Shown here: piece after piece, positions 1 through 7,803 of the stretch
Position numbering within the stretch: the stretch's first letter is position 1
Layout: the number at the start of each line of letters is the position of its first letter
Notes under the pieces: generated by a model
Told to the model about the DNA's origin: nothing
The model's input: only the letters and a program-made list of their open reading frames with translations
Database searches by the model: none
NCBI RefSeq assembly: GCF_017355365.1
Contig: NZ_JADIJR010000004.1
Location: 62,001 to 126,000, forward strand
Direction of reading: 5' to 3'
Source of the DNA: Microbacterium sp. SD291
Lineage (GTDB): Bacteria > Actinomycetota > Actinomycetes > Actinomycetales > Microbacteriaceae
Length of the DNA: 64,000 bases
Translations under genes and position numbers: made by a program

Positions 1-779
1 ACCTGTCCGTCGGCTCGATCATCGCGTTCTCGTCCGTGGCAGGGGTGATGCTGGCCAACGCGGGGTGGAACCCGATCGCGGTGATGGTCGTGATGGTCGG
101 CATCGGCGCGCTCTTCGGCGTGGTCTCCGGCGTCCTGATCAGGTACTTCAACGTGCAGCCTTTCATCGCGACGCTGGCGATGATGTTCCTCGGGCGTGGC
201 TTGGCTTCACTGCTGAGCACGAAGCCGGAAAGGCTCGGCGAGGACTCCCCGATCCGCTGGATCGGGCACCAGCTCAAGATCATCGACGGTCCGAAGGTGA
301 ACGACCTCGTGATCACGCCGGCCGTGATCATCGCCGTCATCGTGGTGGCCGCGGCGTTCTTCGTGCTGCACCGCACCCGCACCGGCCGCACCGTGTACGC
401 GATCGGCGGCTCTGAGAGCTCGGCGCTGCTGATGGGGCTGCCGGTGCAGCGCACCAAGGTGCTGGTGTACGTGATCAGCGGCGCCCTCGCGGGCCTCGCC
501 GCGGTGCTCTACACCGCCCGGCTCGGCACCGCGCAGAACATCACGGGGATCGGCTGGGAGCTCGACGCGATCGCGGCCGCCGTCATCGGCGGAACCGTGC
601 TCACCGGCGCGTACGGCTACGTGCTCGGCTCGGTGATCGGAGCGCTGGTCCTGGGGCTCATGAACGTCCTGATCACGCGCGACGGCGGCATCCCGCCGGA
701 GATGACGACCATCATCACCGGCGGCATCCTGCTCGTCTTCGTGCTGCTCCAGCGTGCGGTGACCCGCAAGAAGGAGTAG
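1..779 (+). CDS. yjfF: Sugar ABC transporter permease, YjfF type (5' end missing)
   Basis: The gene runs in from the left edge; frame 3 is open from the first base and reads LSVGSIIAFSS, the start of a conserved permease segment, so the initiation codon lies upstream. About 259 residues are visible, with several hydrophobic membrane spans and the GTVLTGAYGYVLGSVIGALVLGLM stretch split by conserved glycines, typical of the BPD_transp_2 (RbsC/AraH/YjfF) family. These permeases pass pentoses or galactofuranose through the inner membrane with an ATPase and a binding protein, which should lie left of the window. The neighbouring araD-kinase-araA operon suggests an L-arabinose or related substrate (inference). 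It ends 10 bp from a convergent gene. The YjfF assignment rather than another RbsC-like permease is moderately sure. Confidence 0.85.
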   Translation, partial: LSVGSIIAFSSVAGVMLANAGWNPIAVMVVMVGIGALFGVVSGVLIRYFNVQPFIATLAMMFLGRGLASLLSTKPERLGEDSPIRWIGHQLKIIDGPKVNDLVITPAVIIAVIVVAAAFFVLHRTRTGRTVYAIGGSESSALLMGLPVQRTKVLVYVISGALAGLAAVLYTARLGTAQNITGIGWELDAIAAAVIGGTVLTGAYGYVLGSVIGALVLGLMNVLITRDGGIPPEMTTIITGGILLVFVLLQRAVTRKKE

Positions 780-789
780 CCGGGGGCCG

Positions 790-1635
790 TCACTCGTGGT
801 CGCGCCAGGAGTGGCGCGGCTCGAACCCGAGCACGCGCCGCGCCCTCTCGATCGACAGCAGGGTCTCGTTCGGGCCGACCTCCCTGGTCACCGGGACGTC
901 GGGGAACACCTCAGCGATCAGCTCGGCGTTCGGGCGTGACATCACGGTGTCCGCGGCGGCGATGATGAACCGATCGAAGCCGGGGGCCGCCTTCTCGAGC
1001 GCCAGCTGCACCGCCTGCGCGCCGTCGCGCGCATCGATGTAACCCCAGAGGTTCCACTTGCGCAGCAGCGCATCCCGGTCGAACGCCGGGAAGGCGGCGT
1101 AGTCCTCAGGGTCCATCACGTTCGAGAACCGCAGGGCTGTGATCGCCAGGTCCGGGTGCCAGCGCACGAGCTCGGACGCCAGCTGCTCTTCGAGCGTCTT
1201 GACGAGCGAGTACACCGACTCGGGCCGGGCCGGGTACTCCTCATCGACCGGGATGTACGGCGGCGGCACGTCGAAGGGGAGGCCGAGCACCGTCTCGCTC
1301 GATGCGTACACGATGCGCCGGATGCCGAGCCGCACCGCGGCCCAGAACACGTTGAACGTCGCCGGCATGTTGTTGTGGAATGTCGCCACGTCGCTGCGGA
1401 TGCCCGGCGCCGGGATCGCGCCGAGATGCACGACCGCGTCGATGCCGTCATGGCGGTCTCCGACGGCGGTGAAAGCGTCGATGACCTGGCCGTAATCCGT
1501 GAGATCCACCTGCACGAAATCGGCGCCGCGGGCGCCGTTCAGGTCCATCCCGATGACGTCGTAGCCGTTCGCCCGCAGTTCGCGTGCGACGACGCGGCCG
1601 AGCTTGCCGGACGAGCCGGTGAGAGCGATGCGCAT
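790..1635 (-). CDS. NAD-dependent epimerase/dehydratase (extended SDR)
   Basis: A 281-residue extended short-chain dehydrogenase. The N-terminus has the NAD-binding pattern TGSSGKLG (residues about 6-13), a DL pair after the second strand, and a catalytic YSLVK (YxxxK) preceded by the SSETVLG serine segment. Such proteins act on nucleotide sugars or oxidise aldoses and uronates; the substrate cannot be told. I use ATG at 1635: an open frame continues upstream only as the antisense of the lacI gene. A CAGTCT box lies 6 nt before the ATG, so the mRNA may be leaderless. It is divergent from the LacI regulator and convergent with the permease, so it may belong to the sugar regulon (inference). 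Confidence 0.82.
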   Translation of the reverse strand: MRIALTGSSGKLGRVVARELRANGYDVIGMDLNGARGADFVQVDLTDYGQVIDAFTAVGDRHDGIDAVVHLGAIPAPGIRSDVATFHNNMPATFNVFWAAVRLGIRRIVYASSETVLGLPFDVPPPYIPVDEEYPARPESVYSLVKTLEEQLASELVRWHPDLAITALRFSNVMDPEDYAAFPAFDRDALLRKWNLWGYIDARDGAQAVQLALEKAAPGFDRFIIAAADTVMSRPNAELIAEVFPDVPVTREVGPNETLLSIERARRVLGFEPRHSWRDHE

Positions 1636-1679
1636 GACACCAGACTGGCATGGCGGCGAGCGGGTGGCGCCGGTGGTCA

Positions 1680-1685
1680 TACACT
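1680..1685 (+). promoter_or_regulatory. -10 box (TACACT) for the LacI-family gene, probably leaderless
   Basis: TACACT fits the actinobacterial TANNNT -10 consensus and is exactly 7 nt upstream of the GTG start, with no Shine-Dalgarno between. Seen in sequence; transcription start is inferred. Confidence 0.45.
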
Positions 1686-1692
1686 CGACGGC

Positions 1693-2706
1693 GTGAGTGA
1701 GTCCCGCAGCACCCCCGGCCGCACCGTCGGCGTGCGCGACGTCGCCGCCCTCGCCGGGGTGTCCCGGCAGACGGTCTCGCGGGTGCTCAACGACCATCCC
1801 GAGGTCGCGGCCGAGACCAAGGAGCGCGTCCTCGCCGCGATGGCCGAGCTGGGGTACCGGATGAACAACGCCGCCCGCGCGCTCGGCACCCGCCGCTCGC
1901 GGACCCTCGGCGTCCTGGCTTCCGACGCGCTGCAGTACGGACCCTCGCGGAGCATCGCCGCGATCGAGGCGTCGGCCCGCGGAGCCGGGTACTGGGTGAG
2001 CGCGGCGTTCGCCGACGCCGGGGACGCGGCGGCCGTGATGTCGGCCGTCGATCACCTGATCTCGCAGGGCGTCGAGGGCATCGTCGTCGTCGCCCCGCAT
2101 GCCCGCACGCTCGAGGCTCTCGACGCCCTGAGCGTCGGAGTGCCGGTCGTGACGCTGCACTCGGCCGGCCGCGGCGCCCGCGGTCTGTCCGTCGACCAGG
2201 CGGCAGGCGCCAGGCTCGCCGTCGCGGCGCTGGCGGATGCCGGGCACACCCGCATCGCCCACCTCGCAGGCCCCGCCGACTGGCTCGAAGCCGAGTCGCG
2301 CGCCGACGGGTACGCGGCGGAGATGGCGGCTCGCGGGCTCGTGGCCGGTCCCGTCGTCGAGGGCGACTGGTCTGCCGGCTCCGGGTACGCGGCCGTGTCG
2401 GCGGTGCGGGATTCCGGTGCGACGGCCGTGTTCGCCGCGAACGACCAGATGGCGCTGGGGCTCCTCGGCGGACTCCACGAGGCCGGGCTCTCGGTGCCGG
2501 GGGACATCAGCGTGGTCGGGTTCGACGACATCCCGGATGCCGCGTACTACTCGCCGAAGCTCACCACGGTGCGCCAGGACTTCGACGAGCTCGCCCGCAG
2601 GGCCGTCGCCGCGGTCGTCGGAGGAGCGGATGCCGCGGCATCCGACCTGGATCCGGTGGCCCCGGTGCTGATCTCGCGCGATTCCGTGGCGCCGCCGCGG
2701 GCCTGA
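1693..2706 (+). CDS. LacI-family transcriptional regulator
   Basis: A 337-residue repressor. Residues about 12-65 form the LacI helix-turn-helix and hinge (VRDVAALAGVSRQTVSRVLN, then AARALGTRRS). The rest is a periplasmic-binding-protein-like sensor, with FAANDQMALG and the conserved VVGFDDIPDAAYYSP near the C-terminus. It is placed between a sugar permease and the araD operon, so an arabinose or related sugar is a likely effector. Candidate operators with the CG-centred LacI form lie at 2896-2913 and 9146-9173. Start: the GTG at 1693 follows a TACACT box by 7 nt; an upstream extension of the frame is only antisense to the SDR gene. Family is certain, ligand and targets are inferred. Confidence 0.92.
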   Translation: MSESRSTPGRTVGVRDVAALAGVSRQTVSRVLNDHPEVAAETKERVLAAMAELGYRMNNAARALGTRRSRTLGVLASDALQYGPSRSIAAIEASARGAGYWVSAAFADAGDAAAVMSAVDHLISQGVEGIVVVAPHARTLEALDALSVGVPVVTLHSAGRGARGLSVDQAAGARLAVAALADAGHTRIAHLAGPADWLEAESRADGYAAEMAARGLVAGPVVEGDWSAGSGYAAVSAVRDSGATAVFAANDQMALGLLGGLHEAGLSVPGDISVVGFDDIPDAAYYSPKLTTVRQDFDELARRAVAAVVGGADAAASDLDPVAPVLISRDSVAPPRA

Positions 2707-2749
2707 ATCAGCGCGCCGACTGGCCGTTGCCCTGACGCCGCTGCTCCCC

Positions 2750-2835
2750 AACTCCGGAGAATCGACCGGCGTCTGCATCTGGATCCGCGGATTCCCGTGT
2801 CAGCCTCGCTCACGACGGGGCAGTTCTCCGGAGTT
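2750..2835. repeat. Family B palindromic element, copy 1
   Basis: AACTCCGGAGAA (2750-2761) and TTCTCCGGAGTT (2824-2835) form a perfect 12-nt inverted repeat around 62 nt. The same bounding arms occur at 36665-36746 and, degenerate, inside a coding sequence at 59866-59947. It occupies most of the space after the lacI stop and could act as a terminator, but there is no T tract. Confidence 0.7.
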
Positions 2836-2865
2836 ATGGCAGGCGCGCCATGTGCACCCTCGCTC

Positions 2866-2913
2866 TTGACGACCCGACCGAGCCCATGTCAGACTACTGT
2901 GACCGGTCACAGT
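2866..2913 (+). promoter_or_regulatory. araD operon promoter with 18-bp palindromic operator
   Basis: ACTGTGACCGGTCACAGT at 2896-2913 is a perfect 18-bp palindrome with the CG centre usual for LacI-family sites. A TTGACG at 2866-2871 lies 18 bp before the weak -10 candidate CAGACT (2890-2895), so the operator would cover the transcription start and repress. The core TGTGACCGGTCACA resembles the TGTTGACGTCAACA site before the GH43 gene. The palindrome is seen directly; the regulator (the LacI protein upstream) is inferred. Confidence 0.6.
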
Positions 2914-2941
2914 GATCAGGATCCCGCACGAAGAGGTACCC

Positions 2942-3661
2942 GTGAGCAACGAAGCCCCCGCATTCGCCCCCGAGGTCGAGGCGTCGATCGAGGCCGTCCG
3001 CGCTGACGTCGCCCGCCTGCACGGAGAGCTGGTCCGCTACGACCTCGTCGTCTGGACCGGCGGCAACGTCTCGGGCAGGGTCCCCGGCGCCGACCTGTTC
3101 GTGATCAAGCCCTCCGGTGTCTCGTACGACGACCTCGCGCCCGAGAACATGATCCTCTGCGACCTCGACGGCCACGTCATCCCCGGCACGCCGGGCAGCG
3201 ACCGGAGCCCCTCGAGCGACACTGCCGCGCACGCCTACGTGTACCGGAACATGCCGGACGTCGGCGGGGTCGTGCACACGCATTCGACCTACGCGGTCGC
3301 CTGGGCCGCGCGCGGCGAGGAGATCCCCTGCGTGATCACCGCCATGGCCGACGAGTTCGGCGGGCCGATCCCGGTCGGCCCGTTCGCGATCATCGGCGAC
3401 GACTCGATCGGCCGCGGGATCGTCGAGACCCTGCATGGGCACCGCAGCCGCGCGGTGCTCATGCAGAACCACGGACCGTTCACGATCGGCGTGAACGCGA
3501 AGGATGCGGTCAAGGCCGCCGTCATGGTCGAGGATGTCGCCCGCACCGTGCACCACGCACGGGAGGCCGGTCCGCTCATCCCCATCCCGCAGGAGGCGAT
3601 CGACAGCCTCTACAACCGGTACCAGAACGTGTACGGCCAGAACTCGGACACCCGCCGATGA
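2942..3661 (+). CDS. araD: L-ribulose-5-phosphate 4-epimerase (class II aldolase family)
   Basis: A 239-residue class II aldolase/AraD-type protein. It shows GGNVSGR, the KPSGVSYDDL phosphate-binding segment, the zinc-binding VHTHSTYA pair of histidines and a third histidine in QNHGPF. It would convert L-ribulose 5-phosphate to D-xylulose 5-phosphate, the last step of arabinose catabolism. Start: GTG at 2942, 5 nt after AAGAGG; a GTG at 2912 in frame falls inside the palindromic operator and is less likely. The stop overlaps the next gene's ATG (ATGA). First gene of an operon with kinase, isomerase, mutarotase and GH27 genes. A fuculose-phosphate aldolase could look similar, but the araA context argues for AraD. 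Confidence 0.9.
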   Translation: MSNEAPAFAPEVEASIEAVRADVARLHGELVRYDLVVWTGGNVSGRVPGADLFVIKPSGVSYDDLAPENMILCDLDGHVIPGTPGSDRSPSSDTAAHAYVYRNMPDVGGVVHTHSTYAVAWAARGEEIPCVITAMADEFGGPIPVGPFAIIGDDSIGRGIVETLHGHRSRAVLMQNHGPFTIGVNAKDAVKAAVMVEDVARTVHHAREAGPLIPIPQEAIDSLYNRYQNVYGQNSDTRR

Positions 3662-5256
3662 CCCTTCGACGCAGCTCAGGGAACGAACGAGCAGACATCC
3701 TGGCCGGCCGCACCAGCCTCGGCATCGAGCTGGGCTCCACCCGCATCAAGGCGTGCCTGATCGGCTCCGACGCGACCGAGGTGCTCGCCACCGGATCCTT
3801 CGCGTGGGAGAACCGGCTGGAGGACGGTCTCTGGACCTACGCACTCGACGAGGTCTGGCAGGGACTGCAGGCGGCACTCGCCGACCTCGTCGCCGATGCG
3901 CACGACCGCTACGGCATCCGCCCCGACTCCTTCGGTGCCATCGGCATCTCGGCGATGATGCACGGCTACCTGGCGTTCGACGCGGCGGGCGAGCTGCTGG
4001 TGCCGTTCCGCACCTGGCGCAACACGAACACCGGCACGGCCGCCGCCGAGCTCACCGACCTACTCGGCGTGAACATCCCGCTGCGCTGGTCGATCGCGCA
4101 CCTCCACCAGGCCGTCGTCGACTCCGAGGCGCACGTGCCGCAGCTCGACTTCGTCACGACGCTCGCCGGCTACGTGCACTGGAAGCTCACCGGCGAGCGG
4201 GTGCTCGGCGTCGGCGACGCGTCGGGCATGTTCCCGATCGACTCGGCGACCTGCGACTACGACGAGCGGATGCTGCAGGCATACGGCTCGCTGGCGGGAG
4301 ACCGGCTACCGGCCCCGCTCCCGCGCCTGCTCCCGGCAGTCCTCCCGGCAGGCGCCGCCGCCGGAGCCCTCACCGCAGAAGGCGCGAAGCTGCTCGATCC
4401 GACCGGCGCCCTCACACCCGGCATCCCGCTCTGCCCGCCGGAGGGCGACGCCGGCACCGGCATGGTCGCGACGAACTCGGTCGCCCCGCGCACCGGCAAC
4501 GTGTCGGCCGGCACCAGCATCTTCGCGATGGTCGTGCTCGAGCATCCGCTCGCCGGCATCCACCACGAACTCGATCTCGTGACCACCCCGGCCGGCGACG
4601 CGGTCGCCATGGTGCACTGCAACAACGGCGCCAGCGAACTCGCCGCATGGGCGGGCCTGTTCACCCGGTTCGCCGCGGCGGCGGGCCACCCGCTCGGCGA
4701 CGACGCCGTCTTCGAGGCGCTGTTCGGCGAGGCGCTGCAGGGCGATGCGGATGCCGGCGGCCTCCTCGCCTACAACCACCTCGCCGGGGAGCCGATCGCC
4801 GGGCTCACCGAGGGACGGCCGCTGTTCGTGCGCACTCCCGACAGCGCCTTCACGCTCGCGAACTTCATGCGCGCGCAGCTCTACGGCGTGTTCGGCACCC
4901 TCGCTCTCGGCATGCAGGTGCTCGCCGACGAGGGCGTCGGCCTCGACCGCATGTTCGCGCACGGCGGGATGTTCCGCACGGCCGGTGTCGCGCAGCGATT
5001 CCTCGCCGGAGCGCTCGGCGCCCCGGTCGCGGTGGGCGAGCTGGCCTCCGAGGGCGGGGCGTGGGGCATCGCGGTGCTCGCGTCGTACCTCGGCCGCGAC
5101 GAGTCGCTTCACGCGTATCTCGACGAGAGCGTGTTCGCCACGGCATCCGTCTCCACCGTCGACCCCGACCCCGCCGACGTCACCGGCTTCGCCACCTACC
5201 TCGACCGCTACCGCGCGGGCCTTCGCATCGAGGCCGCCGCCACGACCGCACTCTGA
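3658..5256 (+). CDS. FGGY-family carbohydrate kinase, probable L-ribulokinase
   Basis: A 532-residue FGGY kinase. LGIELGSTRIKACLIG (about residues 22-37) is the first ATPase phosphate loop, GISAMMHGYLAFD and RTWRNTNT are the sugar-site region, and GNVSAGTSIFAM starts the second ATPase domain. Between araD and araA it most likely phosphorylates L-ribulose; it does not look like classical E. coli AraB and would be called xylulokinase-like by similarity alone. The start ATG overlaps the araD stop. The first dozen residues (MTLRRSSGNERA) are encoded by a degenerate copy of dispersed repeat C, so the native start may once have been further in. Function as ribulokinase is inferred from context. Confidence 0.85.
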   Translation: MTLRRSSGNERADILAGRTSLGIELGSTRIKACLIGSDATEVLATGSFAWENRLEDGLWTYALDEVWQGLQAALADLVADAHDRYGIRPDSFGAIGISAMMHGYLAFDAAGELLVPFRTWRNTNTGTAAAELTDLLGVNIPLRWSIAHLHQAVVDSEAHVPQLDFVTTLAGYVHWKLTGERVLGVGDASGMFPIDSATCDYDERMLQAYGSLAGDRLPAPLPRLLPAVLPAGAAAGALTAEGAKLLDPTGALTPGIPLCPPEGDAGTGMVATNSVAPRTGNVSAGTSIFAMVVLEHPLAGIHHELDLVTTPAGDAVAMVHCNNGASELAAWAGLFTRFAAAAGHPLGDDAVFEALFGEALQGDADAGGLLAYNHLAGEPIAGLTEGRPLFVRTPDSAFTLANFMRAQLYGVFGTLALGMQVLADEGVGLDRMFAHGGMFRTAGVAQRFLAGALGAPVAVGELASEGGAWGIAVLASYLGRDESLHAYLDESVFATASVSTVDPDPADVTGFATYLDRYRAGLRIEAAATTAL

Positions 5257-5268
5257 CCCACAACGGCC

Positions 5269-5329
5269 CGCGAGACTTCACGAATGTCACGGTTTCAGCC
5301 CGAAAACGTGACATTTGAGAAGTCTCGCG
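5269..5329. repeat. Family A palindromic element, copy 1
   Basis: Left arm 5269-5291 begins CGCGAGACTTCACGAATGTC; right arm 5307-5329 is its reverse complement with 21 of 23 matches, around a 15-nt loop. A second copy with an identical left arm lies at 56771-56831. It fills most of the kinase-araA gap, so in the operon mRNA it would form a strong hairpin just before the araA ribosome binding site. Confidence 0.75.
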
Positions 5330-5352
5330 AGACGGCGAAAGGACGCAGCACA

Positions 5353-6870
5353 ATGCCCAAGCTCAACACCTCCCTCGACGGCTACGAGGTCTGGTTCCTC
5401 ACCGGCAGCCAGCACCTGTACGGGCCGGAGACGCTCGCGCAGGTCGCCGCGCAGTCGCAGGAGATCGCCCGCATCCTGGACGCAGCCGACGAGGTCCCGG
5501 TCAGGATCGTCTGGAAGCCGGTCCTCACCGACTCCGCGGCCATCAAGCGGATCGCTCTCGAGGCGAATGCCGCCGACAACGTGATCGGCCTCGTCGCCTG
5601 GATGCACACGTTCAGCCCGGCGAAGATGTGGATCGCCGGACTCGACGCGCTGCAGAAGCCGCTCGCGCACCTGCACACGCAGGCAGGCGCCGAGCTGCCG
5701 TGGGCCGACATCGACTTCGACTTCATGAACCTGAACCAGGCCGCGCACGGCGACCGCGAGTTCGGCTACATCCAGACCAGGCTCGGCGTGCCGCGCAAGA
5801 CCGTCGTCGGCCACGCCTCCGACCCGCGCGTGCGTCAGGAGATCGCCACCTGGCAGCGTGCGGCAGCGGGCCTCGCGGCGTCGCGGTCGCTCAAGCTCGC
5901 ACGCTTCGGCGACAACATGCGCTTCGTCGCCGTCACCGAGGGCGACAAGACCGAAGCAGAGCTGCGGTTCGGCGTGCAGGTGAACACCTGGGGTGTGAAC
6001 GAGCTGGCGGATGTCGTCGCCGCGGCATCAGACGCCGACATCGACGCTCTCGTCGCCGAGTACGAGGAGCTGTACGAGGTCGCCCCCGAGCTGCGCAAGG
6101 GCGGCGAGCGGCACCAGTCGCTGCGCGACGGCGCCGCGATCGAGATCGGCCTGCGGTCGTTCCTCGAGGAGGGCGGCTTCGGCGCCTTCACCACCTCGTT
6201 CGAGGACCTCGGCGCGCTGAAGCAGCTGCCCGGTCTCGCGGTACAGCGCCTGATGGCCGAGGGCTACGGCTTCGGCGCCGAGGGCGACTGGAAGACGGCG
6301 ATCCTCGTCCGTGTGGCGAACGTGATGGGTGCCGGTCTTCCGGGCGGTGCGAGCCTGATGGAGGACTACACCTACGACATGACCCCGGGCGACGAGCTGA
6401 TCCTCGGCGCGCACATGCTCGAGGTGTCGCCGTCGCTCACGACCGCGAAGCCGACGCTGGAGATCCACCCGCTCGGCATCGGCGGCAAGGACGACCCGGT
6501 GCGCCTGGTCTTCACGGCCGACTCCGGGCCCGCGATCGTGGTCGCGCTGAGCGACATGCGCGACCGCTTCCGCCTCACCGCGAACGTGGTCGAGAACGTG
6601 CCTCCGCGCGCCTCGCTGCCGAAGCTCCCCGTCGGCCGCGCGGTGTGGAAGCCCGCTCCGGACTTCAACACCTCGGCTGCCGCCTGGCTGACCGCCGGTG
6701 CAGCGCACCACACCGTGATGTCGACCGCGGTCGGCCTCGAGGCGTTCCGCGACTTCGCCGAGATGGCCGAGGTCGAGCTGCTCGTGATCGACGAGTCGAC
6801 GACGCTGCCCGAGTTCCAGAAGCAGGTCCGCTGGAACCAGGCGTACTACCGGCTCGCGCAGGGGCTCTGA
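5353..6870 (+). CDS. araA: L-arabinose isomerase
   Basis: A 505-residue protein, the usual AraA length (about 500). It starts with the typical [17 protein letters not shown] and keeps the metal/catalytic residues known from E. coli AraA: Glu in GFGAEGDWK, Glu in LMEDYTYD, His in GAHMLEVSP and His in GAAHHTVMS. It interconverts L-arabinose and L-ribulose in the cytosol, feeding the kinase and AraD encoded upstream. ATG at 5353 is preceded by GAAAGGA; the longer open frame to 5284 is only the family A repeat. Its TGA abuts the ATG of the next gene, so it is cotranscribed. Identification is firm. Confidence 0.97.
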   Translation: MPKLNTSLDGYEVWFLTGSQHLYGPETLAQVAAQSQEIARILDAADEVPVRIVWKPVLTDSAAIKRIALEANAADNVIGLVAWMHTFSPAKMWIAGLDALQKPLAHLHTQAGAELPWADIDFDFMNLNQAAHGDREFGYIQTRLGVPRKTVVGHASDPRVRQEIATWQRAAAGLAASRSLKLARFGDNMRFVAVTEGDKTEAELRFGVQVNTWGVNELADVVAAASDADIDALVAEYEELYEVAPELRKGGERHQSLRDGAAIEIGLRSFLEEGGFGAFTTSFEDLGALKQLPGLAVQRLMAEGYGFGAEGDWKTAILVRVANVMGAGLPGGASLMEDYTYDMTPGDELILGAHMLEVSPSLTTAKPTLEIHPLGIGGKDDPVRLVFTADSGPAIVVALSDMRDRFRLTANVVENVPPRASLPKLPVGRAVWKPAPDFNTSAAAWLTAGAAHHTVMSTAVGLEAFRDFAEMAEVELLVIDESTTLPEFQKQVRWNQAYYRLAQGL

Positions 6871-7803
6871 ATGGGTCGGGTCACTGAGCCGGTCGAAGTG
6901 TCGGGTCGGCAGCTGCGCATCGCCGCAGGCCCCTACGAGGCGGTCATCGCCAGCGTGGGTGCCTCGCTGCGCTCGCTCACGGTCGACGGTCGCGACCTCG
7001 TCGTGCCGTTCGACGCCGACGAGGTGCGCCCCGGATATCGCGGCACGACGCTCGCGCCGTGGCCGAACCGCATCGTCGACGGCCGCTACTCGTTCGGCGG
7101 CGCCGAGCATCAGCTGCCGCTCACCGAGCCGGCGCGCGGGCAGGCGCTGCACGGACTGCTCTCGTGGGCCGAGTTCTCCGATCGGCTCGTCGAGGACGAC
7201 CGCGTCGTGCTGGCCGCCGTCATCGAGCCGCAGACCGGCTACCCGTTCCGCGTCGAGGTGGAGACCGAGTACCGGCTCGATGCCGGGGGCCTCACGCAGA
7301 CGGTCACCGCTCGCAACATCGGGGCGGATGCTGCGCCCTGGGGCACCGGCCCGCACCCCTATCTCGTGGCCGGTGCCGGCGGCGTCGACGCGTGGACCCT
7401 CCGGCTCCCGGCATCCGAGGTGCTCACCGTCACCCCCGACCGGCTGAGCCCGATCGTCGTGGAGCCGCTGTCCGAGCATCCGGAGTGGGACTTCCGCACC
7501 GCCCGCACGATCGGCGACGTGTTCATCGACCATGCGTTCACCGGCTTCGCCCGCACCGATGGCATCGCCGAGGTGCGCCTGACGGCCGGCGACGGCACCG
7601 GCGTCGCGATGACGTGGGACGAGCGCTGCCCGTGGGTGCAGGTGCACACGGCCGACAACCCGGGCATCGACGGCATCCACCGGATCGGCCTCGCGGTCGA
7701 GCCGATGACGTGCCCGCCGGACGCGTTCAACTCCGGCACCGACCTCGTCGTGCTCGCCCCCGGCGACGCGCACGCCGCCTCCTGGACGATCAGGGCGCTG
7801 TGA
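6871..7803 (+). CDS. Aldose 1-epimerase family protein (mutarotase)
   Basis: A 310-residue galactose-mutarotase-like protein. Visible are APWPNRI, the catalytic-type histidine in ALHGL, the GPHPYL histidine and the C-terminal acidic segment GLAVEPMTCPPDAFNSG that is diagnostic of the family. It would interconvert alpha and beta anomers so that sugars released by the GH27/GH43 enzymes reach the isomerase. The ATG follows the araA stop directly. The first residues (VTEPVEVSG) come from a reverse-oriented copy of dispersed repeat C (6880-6900), so the N-terminus is not native to the family. The stop overlaps the next GTG start. Confidence 0.9.
   Translation: MGRVTEPVEVSGRQLRIAAGPYEAVIASVGASLRSLTVDGRDLVVPFDADEVRPGYRGTTLAPWPNRIVDGRYSFGGAEHQLPLTEPARGQALHGLLSWAEFSDRLVEDDRVVLAAVIEPQTGYPFRVEVETEYRLDAGGLTQTVTARNIGADAAPWGTGPHPYLVAGAGGVDAWTLRLPASEVLTVTPDRLSPIVVEPLSEHPEWDFRTARTIGDVFIDHAFTGFARTDGIAEVRLTAGDGTGVAMTWDERCPWVQVHTADNPGIDGIHRIGLAVEPMTCPPDAFNSGTDLVVLAPGDAHAASWTIRAL

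Noticed and set aside
790..2778. A 662-codon minus-strand reading frame that joins the SDR gene to upstream sequence
   Set aside because: Only the first 846 bp from 1635 encode a recognisable protein; the rest is antisense to lacI and is an effect of GC-rich third codon positions.
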